NCBI GenBank assembly: GCA_946886475.1
Contig: CAMPIQ010000003.1
Location: forward strand, 7,371-71,370
Origin: an uncultured Chitinophagales bacterium
GTDB taxonomy: Bacteria > Bacteroidota > Bacteroidia > Chitinophagales > Chitinophagaceae
Length of the DNA: 64,000 nt
Direction of reading: 5' to 3'
This document shows, piece after piece, positions 9,694 through 17,737 of the stretch (positions are counted from its first letter, which is position 1; each line of letters begins with the position of its first letter). The translations under genes and the position numbers were made by a program. Under the pieces are notes generated by a model. It had not been told where the DNA came from and ran no database searches. It was given only the letters and a program-made list of their open reading frames with translations.

Positions 9694-10167
9694 ATGAAGA
9701 TCACTGCACAGGAGGAATATGGTTTAAGGCTTTTGCTTCGCATTGCATCCTGCAGGGACGAAGAGGGCATAAACATTCCCCAGCTTAGTGAAGCTGAAGG
9801 GTTAACACCTCCCTATGTGGCCAAACTCTCACGAATATTGCGGATGAAAGGATTCATAAACAGCACCCCTGGTAATAAAGGAGGTTATGTGCTTGCAATG
9901 CCTGCCGATAAAATTGTGATCAATAAAGTTCTGAAAGCATTGGGTGGGCCTTTATTCGATACGGATTTTTGCGGAGCCCATACAGGGAGTATGAAATTCT
10001 GTACCAATTCAGTTGATTGTTCATCCAGGTCATTATGGCAAATGATTCAGTTTACTTTAGATCAGCTGCTTGATAAAGTTACCCTGCACGATCTTGTAAA
10101 CTCTGAAGAAAGTTCTTCCAGGATACTTGAACAGTTGTTGCCCCGGCAAGGCAGAAATGCGGAATAA
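9694..10167 (+). CDS. Rrf2 family transcriptional regulator, candidate Fe-S sensor
   Basis: This 157-residue protein has an N-terminal winged helix of the Rrf2 family (MKITAQEEYGLRLLLRIA, then a recognition helix in PPYVAKLSRIL). It carries three cysteines at C93, C103 and C109 before the dimerisation helix. In IscR and related Rrf2 proteins, three cysteines in this loop bind a [2Fe-2S] cluster. The spacing here (10 and 6) differs from IscR (6 and 6). Its place directly after the suf genes argues that it regulates Fe-S biogenesis. The upstream half-site TACTTAAAATAT at 9635-9646 only partly resembles the suf palindrome. Confidence 0.88.
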   Translation: MKITAQEEYGLRLLLRIASCRDEEGINIPQLSEAEGLTPPYVAKLSRILRMKGFINSTPGNKGGYVLAMPADKIVINKVLKALGGPLFDTDFCGAHTGSMKFCTNSVDCSSRSLWQMIQFTLDQLLDKVTLHDLVNSEESSSRILEQLLPRQGRNAE

Positions 10168-10287
10168 TCAAATATTTACTTATAAATAAATTGGGGAGGG
10201 CAGGTGTGATTATAACAACAACATTAAGAAATTGTGTTGCGTTTAATTCCACTTTCTTACATTCGTTCTACACATAAAACACCAGCC

Positions 10288-10491
10288 ATGACCAATCTAT
10301 TCGAACCTTTTACCCCTGCGTTATTTCAACAACAAACCGGTCTTGATGCCCGCGATAATGAGGCCATATACTTTAGATGGGTCAATTCGCAGATCAATTA
10401 TGCCAATTACCAGAACATGAAAGAAATGAGCCTTTCTTTAAAGGAAATATTGCGCTTATTAAATGATGATGTAACTGTAAGCCCCAAATAA
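10288..10491 (+). CDS. small hypothetical protein (67 aa)
   Basis: The ATG at 10288 gives a 67-residue acidic soluble protein with no membrane segment. The frame is open further upstream to a GTG at 10234, but that extension looks like non-coding sequence. The core (DNEAIYFRW, NYQNMKEMSLSLKEILRLLNDD) is helical and has coding-like composition. I do not recognise a family. It is isolated between the Rrf2 gene and a gene-poor stretch. Confidence 0.55.
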   Translation: MTNLFEPFTPALFQQQTGLDARDNEAIYFRWVNSQINYANYQNMKEMSLSLKEILRLLNDDVTVSPK

Positions 10492-11027
10492 TAGTTCCGG
10501 TTTTTCCTGTCCGGACCAGCTACAACAATTCCCAAAATCACCCTGCCTGCATTTGCCGCATATGTAGGATCTGAATAAATCAAGTTCTTTTACCTGAGTT
10601 TAAGGGATTATACTGATCAAGCCGGATTTTTATTGGCCGTTAACAAATCAGGAGGAATTTGGCTTTGCATTTATAAATTCTATTGTTTATTTTGATGAAT
10701 ATTTTAACACAGCATTGAAAAACCTAAGCGCTGTAGTAAAGTCCAATAACTCTAAATCCTGATGAAAATGTATTCTTATTTACGCCACCTGATCGTATAT
10801 TTTGAGCAAGTTTTACATCCTGCCAATGCATGGTCATCTTCTCCCGCGAATAATGGAAAAAGCAAAAGAAGAATTAAAAATGGCAGCTCACAAATGTTAT
10901 CTCCTGATGGCTATAATCTGAGAGGAGGCATTTCAAAAAAGCAGGATAAATTACGCCGCAATCCAGCTCCATAAACTGAATTACTTTCTGTTTTATATGA
11001 ACTGTATCTTTGTGATACAGTTTTTTT
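10492..11027. other. gene-poor stretch of about 535 bp
   Basis: Only one weak reading frame is seen (10762-10974, 70 codons). It has low-complexity basic composition and no visible ribosome site, so I do not call it. The right end holds the hairpin and -7 box described separately. No RNA gene or mobile element is recognised. Confidence 0.4.
11001..11027 (+). promoter_or_regulatory. hairpin with embedded -7 box upstream of a small membrane protein
   Basis: ACTGTATC and GATACAGT form a perfect 8-bp stem around TTTGT, followed by seven T, as in an intrinsic terminator. The same bases contain TATCTTTG (11005-11012), a full match to TAnnTTTG, 16 bp before the ATG at 11028. It may be a terminator, a promoter, or both. 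Confidence 0.5.
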
Positions 11028-11192
11028 ATGGGCATATTGAAGCAGATAGCTGAATACCTTTACCTCAGGAAGCCGGATCCTGACCGGCCCGATTCTCTAT
11101 TTGTAAAATACATGCATGGCATAAACCGGTTAAGCCTGTTATTATTTATTCTCGCCCTTGTAATCCTGGCTATCAAACTGATTTTCCGGTAG
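11028..11192 (+). CDS. small single-pass membrane protein (54 aa), DUF6728-like
   Basis: The ATG at 11028 opens a 54-codon frame ending in TAG at 11190-11192. The N-terminal half is soluble and charged (KQIAEYLYLRKPDPDRPD), followed by KYMHGINRLS and one hydrophobic helix of about 17 residues near the C-terminus. The pattern resembles the small Bacteroidota DUF6728 proteins; that match is from memory and moderate. The last 20 bp overlap the 3' end of the convergent lpxB. A Bacteroidota -7 box sits just upstream. Confidence 0.65.
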   Translation: MGILKQIAEYLYLRKPDPDRPDSLFVKYMHGINRLSLLLFILALVILAIKLIFR

Positions 11193-12294
11193 ATTGTAAA
11201 AAACCAATTATCTCCATGGCCGCTCTTGATGAAGCATCGCCACCTTCAGATAATATTCTTTTTAATTCGGCATAATCATTTTTCATTGTTGTAATGGTGG
11301 CTGGATCATGAAGTATTTTGTTCAGTTCAGTTACCAGGTTATCCGTATTGAATTCATCCTGGATCAGTTCTTTTACAACTGGTTTGTCCATGATCAGATT
11401 TACCAGGGAGATGTACCGGATCCTGATCAGTCTTTTTGCAATCTGATAAGAAATTGGTGAACCCTTATAACAAACCACCTGGGGAACCCCGAATAAGGCC
11501 GTTTCAAGTGTAGCCGTGCCAGATGTAACAAGGGCAGCGGTTGACCGTGAAAGCAGTTCATAGGTACTATTATCAACCATGGTTACGTCAGGATAATTGA
11601 TCATCAGGGAATGATAAAATGCTTCATCTGTTGAAGGTGCTTTGGCAACAATAAATTGATGGTCCTTAAATGAACGCGAAGCTTCCAGCATTACAGGAAG
11701 TTTCTTGATTATTTCCTGCTTACGGCTGCCGGGTAACAAGGCAATAACTGGTTGATCCGGCTTACGGTTATCCGGGTAATTTAAATGAAACTGATGAATG
11801 ACCTGTACCAATGGATGCCCGACATATACAACGTTGTAATCCCACTTCTTATAAAATGATTTTTCAAATGGCAGGATCACCAGCATTTTGTCAACTATTT
11901 TTTTTATGGATCTTACTCTTCCTTCTTTCCATGCCCATACCTGTGGAGAGATATAATAAATTACACGGAAGCCATTTTCTTTTGCCCACCTGGCTATTCT
12001 CAGGTTGAAGCCTGGATAATCAATTAATACAAGTACATCGGGGTTGAATTGCAGGATATCTTTTTTGCAGAATTTAATATTTGAAAGAATGGTTGGAAGA
12101 TTGCGGATCACCTCAATAAATCCCATAAATGCCAAATCCCTGTAGTGCTTTACAATATGCGCGCCGGAAGCTTCCATGAGATCTCCGCCCCATGAACGGA
12201 TGTCGGCACTTAGGTCGAGTTTCTTTAATTCTTTTACCAGGTTGCTGCCGTGCAGATCACCCGATGCTTCACCTGCTATTATATAATACTTCAT
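11173..12294 (-). CDS. lpxB: lipid-A-disaccharide synthase
   Basis: This 373-residue GT19-family enzyme has the N-terminal signature IIAGEASGDLHGSNL (about 5-19), the block YYISPQVWAWKEGR, and LLPGSRKQEI before the C-terminal nucleotide-binding half. LpxB joins UDP-2,3-diacylglucosamine and lipid X to make the lipid A disaccharide at the inner membrane, showing an LPS-type outer membrane. It lies downstream of a small membrane protein gene and surE on the same strand. Confidence 0.95.
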   Translation of the reverse strand: MKYYIIAGEASGDLHGSNLVKELKKLDLSADIRSWGGDLMEASGAHIVKHYRDLAFMGFIEVIRNLPTILSNIKFCKKDILQFNPDVLVLIDYPGFNLRIARWAKENGFRVIYYISPQVWAWKEGRVRSIKKIVDKMLVILPFEKSFYKKWDYNVVYVGHPLVQVIHQFHLNYPDNRKPDQPVIALLPGSRKQEIIKKLPVMLEASRSFKDHQFIVAKAPSTDEAFYHSLMINYPDVTMVDNSTYELLSRSTAALVTSGTATLETALFGVPQVVCYKGSPISYQIAKRLIRIRYISLVNLIMDKPVVKELIQDEFNTDNLVTELNKILHDPATITTMKNDYAELKRILSEGGDASSRAAMEIIGFLQSTGKSV

Positions 12295-12360
12295 TTCTTC
12301 TCCAATGAGATTTGAGTAAAGATAAGACGGCGGTTAATGAAGTAAGCGTAACAGGAAATA

Positions 12361-12687
12361 TCAGATAAAAAGTTTCAATAGCAAAATTCCAATACCATAG
12401 ATAAGAGTAATGCCAAAAATTCCTTTAGCAGTTTTATCTTTTGAAGTATTGATGTAAAAAGTAAACAACGCTATATTGCCAACAAGGCACCATACGCCCC
12501 AGAAGGTTATGATTTGTTTTGAGAACTGCTTATCATATTTTAAAAGGTCAATGAACTCATTAAAGCCATAACCTGAGAATTGTATATAATACACCATCAC
12601 GAATACAATGAGTGGCGTGATCAGTCCCAGGATCAGTCCCAGCTTGAGGTTATCCTTGGCCAGAAAAAATGTTCCAGTCTTTTTCAA
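12361..12687 (-). CDS. small three-pass membrane protein, unknown function
   Basis: This 108-residue protein has three predicted membrane helices: about 17-36, 61-80 and 90-107. No family is recognised. Its ATG lies inside the surE 3' end, an overlap of 38 bp. No alternative start gives a complete first helix, so the overlap is probably real. It sits between surE and lpxB on the same strand, suggesting one operon and a cell-envelope role; that is inference. Confidence 0.7.
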   Translation of the reverse strand: MKKTGTFFLAKDNLKLGLILGLITPLIVFVMVYYIQFSGYGFNEFIDLLKYDKQFSKQIITFWGVWCLVGNIALFTFYINTSKDKTAKGIFGITLIYGIGILLLKLFI

Positions 12688-13441
12688 GTTGCAATTTTTG
12701 TTTGTAATGGGTCAAATCAAATTGAACAGGTACAACGCTAACATAATTATTTGCTAATGCCCAGACATCTGTATCCGTACCTTCATCGAAGTTAACAAAC
12801 TCACCTGTTAGCCAGTAATATTTACGGCCATGGGGATCATCTCTTTCAATAAAATCCTCCTCATATTTTGCATATGCCTGCCTGCATAATTTTACGCCTT
12901 TGATTTCGTCTATGGTTGCAATGGGAATGTTAACGTTAAGTACACAATGTTTATCCGGTGTTGAATTGAGCATTTGCTCAACAATCATCCTTGCATATTT
13001 TCTTGCCGCGGTAAAATCCGCATCCAGATTGTAATCGAGCAATGAAAATCCAATCGATGGAATACTTTCAATGGCAGCTTCAACTGCGGCGGACATGGTT
13101 CCTGAATAAATTACATTGATGCTGTGATTGGCGCCATGATTGATCCCACTGATGCATATATCAGGTTTGGAATGTAATATCTTATCTACTGCCAGCTTTA
13201 CACAGTCCACCGGCGTGCCTGTACACTGGTAAGATTCAACATCATCAAAAGCATTTACTTTATGCAGGCGGAGAGGAACACCAATTGTAATGGCATGTCC
13301 CATCCCCGATTGAGGTTTATCCGGAGCTACTACTACAATTTTTCCCAGTCCTCTTACTGCCTCTATTAAATTCCTAATTCCTGGTGCAGTGATGCCATCA
13401 TCATTGGTGATCAGTATCACAGGTTCCTTCTTTTCTGCCAT
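12650..13441 (-). CDS. surE: 5'/3'-nucleotidase SurE
   Basis: This is a 263-residue SurE phosphatase. The N-terminal metal motif ILITNDDGITAPG has D14 and D15, and SGINHGAN supplies further metal and substrate contacts. SurE dephosphorylates nucleoside monophosphates and short polyphosphate and is linked to stationary-phase survival. It is the first gene of the surE-membrane protein-lpxB group and is divergent from the XRE/S24 repressor gene. Confidence 0.95.
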   Translation of the reverse strand: MAEKKEPVILITNDDGITAPGIRNLIEAVRGLGKIVVVAPDKPQSGMGHAITIGVPLRLHKVNAFDDVESYQCTGTPVDCVKLAVDKILHSKPDICISGINHGANHSINVIYSGTMSAAVEAAIESIPSIGFSLLDYNLDADFTAARKYARMIVEQMLNSTPDKHCVLNVNIPIATIDEIKGVKLCRQAYAKYEEDFIERDDPHGRKYYWLTGEFVNFDEGTDTDVWALANNYVSVVPVQFDLTHYKQKLQLEKDWNIFSGQG

Positions 13442-13505
13442 TCAATTTGGTTTTTCTTATCCACAAAATTGTACTTTTTTATCATAAACCAAAATCCGGT
13501 ATTGT

Positions 13506-13532
13506 TTGTTATCTAAATAAATTAGTATTTTG
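13506..13532 (+). promoter_or_regulatory. promoter of the XRE/S24 repressor gene
   Basis: A TTG at 13506-13508 (-33 type) is followed 17 bp later by TATTTTG at 13526-13532, one base short of TAnnTTTG. The -7 box lies between the two 13-bp operator copies. Confidence 0.5.
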
Positions 13533-13548
13533 CAGCTAAATAAATTAG
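13513..13548. promoter_or_regulatory. twin operator CTAAATAAATTAG flanking the -7 box
   Basis: CTAAATAAATTAG occurs exactly at 13513-13525 and 13536-13548, with starts 23 bp apart (about two helical turns). Each copy is an inverted repeat CTAA-N5-TTAG. The copies flank the -7 element of the repressor gene that begins 4 bp later, the arrangement expected for autorepression by a dimeric HTH protein. Confidence 0.7.
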
Positions 13549-13551
13549 CTT

Positions 13552-14301
13552 ATGTCCATTGCCAACAAAAATCTTAAGTACCTGAGAAAGCTTAGAGGCT
13601 GGACTCAGGAAGAGTTTGCACAAAAACTTCGCATCAAACGTTCCCTGCTTGGGGCTTATGAAGAAGAGCGTGCAGATCCAAGGATTGACATTCTGGAAGT
13701 AGTGGCAGATATGTTCAAATTAACGTTAGATGACCTTCTTAGAAAGGATATCTCCGATAATAAAACAAATTACATTGCAAAACGCCGTGCTCAGAAAATG
13801 GCCAGTGGGAGAACCGATATTCCATTTGTACCTGTAAAAGCTGCTGCCGGATATCTTGCCGGTTATGCAGATCCTGAATTTATTGATGAACTGAACACCT
13901 TTACTTTACCCATGTTGTCAGGCGGTGATTACCGTGCATTTGAAATAGTGGGAGATTCGATGATGCCCACTCCAAGCGGCTCTGTAATTGTTGGGGAAAG
14001 GATCCAGAATATGGATGATGTAAAAAGCAATCAGACCTATATAGTGGTTTCAAAGTCAGATGGAATTGTTTACAAACGCATCATGAAAAATAACAGGCTG
14101 AAGAATAAGCTCACATTTGTTAGTGATAATCCCACCTACCAGCCTTATAATGTAAATGCAGAAGATATCCTGGAAGTATGGCAGGCCCAGATGATACTGT
14201 CTAAAGCAAACACCCAGCAAAGATGGGACGTAAATCAGCTTGCAAGCCTCGTCAACAACCTGCAGCAACAGGTGTCAACGCTTAAAAAGCGGATGAATTA
14301 A
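13552..14301 (+). CDS. XRE-family repressor with S24 (LexA-like) self-cleavage domain
   Basis: This 249-residue protein has an XRE helix-turn-helix at about 5-62 (WTQEEFAQKLRIKRSLLGAYE) and a C-terminal S24 peptidase domain at about 115-200. The catalytic serine S136 (GDSMMPT) and lysine K175 (IVYKR) are both present, and a likely scissile Ala-Gly is at 99-100 in KAAAGYLAG. Such proteins release repression by self-cleavage, classically after DNA damage. A glutamine-rich helix ends the protein. Two matching operators overlap its own promoter. The DNA-repair cluster starting about 2.7 kb downstream is a possible but unproven target. Confidence 0.9.
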   Translation: MSIANKNLKYLRKLRGWTQEEFAQKLRIKRSLLGAYEEERADPRIDILEVVADMFKLTLDDLLRKDISDNKTNYIAKRRAQKMASGRTDIPFVPVKAAAGYLAGYADPEFIDELNTFTLPMLSGGDYRAFEIVGDSMMPTPSGSVIVGERIQNMDDVKSNQTYIVVSKSDGIVYKRIMKNNRLKNKLTFVSDNPTYQPYNVNAEDILEVWQAQMILSKANTQQRWDVNQLASLVNNLQQQVSTLKKRMN

Positions 14302-14403
14302 ACAGGCCAAAGCCTGGCGTAACAGGGCCGCCGGCCTTTAATTCCATACCCGTAGATTGTCGCAGATTTCCTTTTATATTTACAGTCTGCCAAAGGATTT
14401 CAC

Positions 14404-16914
14404 ATGAGAATGTTGTTTATTGCTACCCTGTGTTGCGTTCAGCTGCTTGTTTATAGCCAGCCAAAACTCATTCATGCGGTCAAGACATCCCAGGCGATCA
14501 AAATTGATGGTATACTGGATGATTCAGCCTGGAAAAATGCCCCCATGGTCAGCAACCTGGTTCAGAATCAGCCTTCTTTTGGTGAACCCGCTACATCCAA
14601 ATCAGAGATCAGGATCCTTTATGATAATGATGCGGTATATGTAAGCGCTTATTTATACGATGATCCAAAATTAATTAGTACGCAACTAACAGCCAGGGAT
14701 GGTGAAGAAAGGCAGGATGTTGATTACTTCTCTGTTTTTTTTGATACGTATAATGACCAGCAAAATGGCTTTCAGTTCCTGGTTACTACGGCCAATGTGC
14801 AAACAGATGCACGTATAGGCGGGAGTGGAGGGGGGATATTTGGTGGCTTCGGCGACCGTACATGGGATGCTGTGTGGCAAAGCAAGGTTCAGATAAATAA
14901 TAATGGCTGGTCGGTAGAAATGCGGATTCCTTATATCTCATTACGATTTTCCAAGAAGGACGTTCAGGTGTGGGGCTTGCAGTTCCTCAGGTTTACAAGA
15001 AGAAATAATGAAAGTTCTTACTGGAATCCCGTGAATCCTAATGTAAATGGTTTTGCCAATCAGTTTGGGAAATATGTTGATCTGAAAGATATTCAGCCGC
15101 CATTGCGTTTGAGTTTCTCACCTTATTTATCCGGTGGAATCAGGATTAATCCTGAAGGAAGTGATATCCGCACCCAGTGGCTTCGGAACGGAGGCATGGA
15201 TGTAAAATATGGAATCAATGAAAGCTTTACGCTCGATGCTACTTTGATCCCTGATTTTGGCCAGGTAGTTTCAGATAATGTGATCAATAATCTTTCAGCT
15301 TTTGAAGTACAGTTCCAGGAAAACAGGCCATTCTTTACGGAAGGGACCGAGCTGTTTAATAAATCAGGATTGTTTTATTCAAGAAGGATAGGAGATGTTC
15401 CGAACGGTTATTATAGCGTACAGGGATTATTACAAAACCGTCCGGATCTTGAACTGGTAAAAAACCCTTCAGTAACACAGTTATATAATGGAATTAAATT
15501 TTCAGGGCGAACAAAAAAGAAGCTGGGGATTGGAATATTTAATGCTGTTACCGCATCAATGAATGCTCATCTGATTGATGTGAATACCAACCGCGATACC
15601 ATTATTCAAACTGAACCACTCAGTAATTATAATATTATTGTTCTGGATCAGGCCTTAAAAGGCCGTTCTTCTCTTACTTTTACCAATACCAATGTATTAA
15701 GAAGCGGATCTGACCGCGATGCCAACGTTTCTGCTTTTGACTGGGCCCTGTATTCCAAAAACAATAACTATAGTTTTAAAGGTACTGCCAGGTATAGCAG
15801 TATATTTGGATATACCCCCTATTTTGGCGGAGAGATCAATCTTGTAAATGATACGGTAAGGAGAAATGGAATATTGTATGTTCAGCCATATGACGGTTAC
15901 AATACCACAATACAATTCAGTAAAGTAAGCGGTAAGCTCCAGTTTTATGCGGGTAATAATATTACATCGCACACCTTCGATCCAAATGACCTTGGATATA
16001 TCCAGTCGGCCAACAAGGTAAATTATACTGCAGGTATCAGCTATAATCAGTTAACCAAAACAGATAAATTTCTTACATACAGGTATTCACTTGATATCAG
16101 TTCCCAATACCTGTATAAACCTTACAGGTATTCAGAACTTTTCTTTGAAGCTTCAGCTTTCTGGTGGTTCAATAATTATTGGGATGGAAAGATCTCGGTA
16201 AATTCTTTTCCTACAACGCAGAATGATTTTTATGATTTGCGTACGCCGGGTAAATTTTTAAAGCGGCCTGCTGAAGTAACCTTTGGCATTGAAGGAAGCA
16301 CGGATAGCCGGAAACGTTTTTTCGTAAGTACTGACCTGGCTTATTCAGTAAGAGCAGCAAGCGATAATCTTTATAACCTGGTCAGTTTTGGATTTAGATA
16401 CAGGTTCAGTGATAAGTTTACCCTGAGTACAAACCTATTCAGGCAGTTTGAAGAAAATCAAAGAGGGTATGCATTCATCAGGGAAATGAATGGTGAACCC
16501 ATTGCAGGTTTCCGTGATTTCACCGAGATACAAACAATAGTTTCAGGAATTTATAATTTTACTTCAAGATTAAATGTTACTCTTCGGGGAAGGCATTACT
16601 GGAATAAGGTGCATTACAATAGTTTTTATAATGTTGATGATAATGGCAATGCCATTTTACGTTCATTTATTAATGGACGTGATGAAAATTATAATGCATT
16701 CAACCTGGATGCATTTCTAACCTGGGATTTTAAACTGGGCAGCCGTGTTATTCTTGGCTGGAAAAACTGGATCGGAGATTCATTTGGTATCAACGGGCAA
16801 TTAAACCAGGATTATTTTAAAAACCTGGGCCAGGTACTCAATGCTTCGCACGGGAATGAGATCACAATGAAACTGATATACTTCCTGGATTATAACCAAT
16901 TGAGAAAAAAGTAA
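14404..16914 (+). CDS. DUF5916 outer-membrane protein with CBM9-like N-terminal domain
   Basis: This is an 836-residue exported protein. The N-terminus is a signal peptide ending in VYSQ. A CBM9-like domain follows at about 28-190 (IDGILDDSAWKNAP, then AVYVSAYLYDD), and then a long beta-strand-rich C-terminal region typical of the DUF5916 barrel family (NRPFFTEG, FYSRRIG). The substrate is unknown. It stands alone between the repressor gene and the convergent pdeM. The length is normal for the family. Confidence 0.87.
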   Translation: MRMLFIATLCCVQLLVYSQPKLIHAVKTSQAIKIDGILDDSAWKNAPMVSNLVQNQPSFGEPATSKSEIRILYDNDAVYVSAYLYDDPKLISTQLTARDGEERQDVDYFSVFFDTYNDQQNGFQFLVTTANVQTDARIGGSGGGIFGGFGDRTWDAVWQSKVQINNNGWSVEMRIPYISLRFSKKDVQVWGLQFLRFTRRNNESSYWNPVNPNVNGFANQFGKYVDLKDIQPPLRLSFSPYLSGGIRINPEGSDIRTQWLRNGGMDVKYGINESFTLDATLIPDFGQVVSDNVINNLSAFEVQFQENRPFFTEGTELFNKSGLFYSRRIGDVPNGYYSVQGLLQNRPDLELVKNPSVTQLYNGIKFSGRTKKKLGIGIFNAVTASMNAHLIDVNTNRDTIIQTEPLSNYNIIVLDQALKGRSSLTFTNTNVLRSGSDRDANVSAFDWALYSKNNNYSFKGTARYSSIFGYTPYFGGEINLVNDTVRRNGILYVQPYDGYNTTIQFSKVSGKLQFYAGNNITSHTFDPNDLGYIQSANKVNYTAGISYNQLTKTDKFLTYRYSLDISSQYLYKPYRYSELFFEASAFWWFNNYWDGKISVNSFPTTQNDFYDLRTPGKFLKRPAEVTFGIEGSTDSRKRFFVSTDLAYSVRAASDNLYNLVSFGFRYRFSDKFTLSTNLFRQFEENQRGYAFIREMNGEPIAGFRDFTEIQTIVSGIYNFTSRLNVTLRGRHYWNKVHYNSFYNVDDNGNAILRSFINGRDENYNAFNLDAFLTWDFKLGSRVILGWKNWIGDSFGINGQLNQDYFKNLGQVLNASHGNEITMKLIYFLDYNQLRKK

Positions 16915-16960
16915 TTTTTCCTGGCATTTTATATATGGTCTGGCCAGCAGTTTAAACCAT

Positions 16961-17608
16961 TCACACCTGAATCAAAGAGTTTTCAACTATTGCGTATATC
17001 CTGTCATTTAATGAAGGTTCTACTATTGCCTGGCCTGTAAATTTGCTAAAGGCAGGAAGTATGCAATGGTCTTCTGCAAAATAAAAACAGGGAAAACGGA
17101 GCGATTGCTTTCCCAGTCCATTGATCAATACGCCCGGATGAATGTGGCCACAAAAAGTATAGAGCTGATCATAGTGCTGACATTTATTGTGTGTAAATAA
17201 AAATGAATTGATCCTGTAGTCATCTTCTATAACCTGGATGTTGGTGGCGTGATACCAATCATTTTTTAATATATCGTGATTGCCACGCACCAGAATGATC
17301 TTCAGCGTGCTGAAGTCTTCTCTCCATTTTTTGAAAAGATCCAGTTCACTGTTTGCCGAACTATGAAAAAAATCACCCACTACAATTAATTGCCGGGGTT
17401 TAAAATAGTGAAGGAGGTGTACCAGCCTTTGAAGGTCTTCTTTGTATACGGCCTGTGGCACTGCAATGCCTGATTTCCTGAAATGACCGGTCTTTCCAAA
17501 ATGAGCATCTGAAATGATCAGTGCTTTTTCTTCAGCCCAGAAGATGGCCCTTTGCGCACATAACCAGAGTTGCTGATCATGAATTCTATGTAAAACCGGA
17601 ACGTGCAT
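16961..17608 (-). CDS. pdeM: ligase-associated DNA damage response endonuclease PdeM
   Basis: This 215-residue calcineurin-like metallophosphoesterase has the motif set DAHFGKTGHFRKSG, GDFFHS, RGNHD and GHIHPG. It is the MPE member of the bacterial ligase-associated repair cluster, expected to be a nuclease or phosphoesterase acting on DNA ends. It lies downstream of the Lhr-like helicase on the same strand. The pairing of helicase, ligase, MBL exonuclease and PdeM is a known conserved association. Confidence 0.9.
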   Translation of the reverse strand: MHVPVLHRIHDQQLWLCAQRAIFWAEEKALIISDAHFGKTGHFRKSGIAVPQAVYKEDLQRLVHLLHYFKPRQLIVVGDFFHSSANSELDLFKKWREDFSTLKIILVRGNHDILKNDWYHATNIQVIEDDYRINSFLFTHNKCQHYDQLYTFCGHIHPGVLINGLGKQSLRFPCFYFAEDHCILPAFSKFTGQAIVEPSLNDRIYAIVENSLIQV

Positions 17609-17737
17609 ATTGCCTGAGGAAAACCTGGAGTAAATATTTTTTATGGATCAGCAAAACTAAAGATCATAAAATGTAACCCGGAAAAATTTTACCCGATACT
17701 TAATAATTAACGAAAGATTGATGTATCACCGGCAACA

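Noticed and set aside
10762..10974. 70-codon frame with a basic, low-complexity peptide
   Set aside because: No ribosome site, no recognisable domain and unusual composition; it may be real but cannot be supported.
11001..11027. Hairpin read purely as a terminator of an upstream gene
   Set aside because: No gene with a convincing stop precedes it, and a -7 box lies in the same bases, so I list it as a regulatory element instead.
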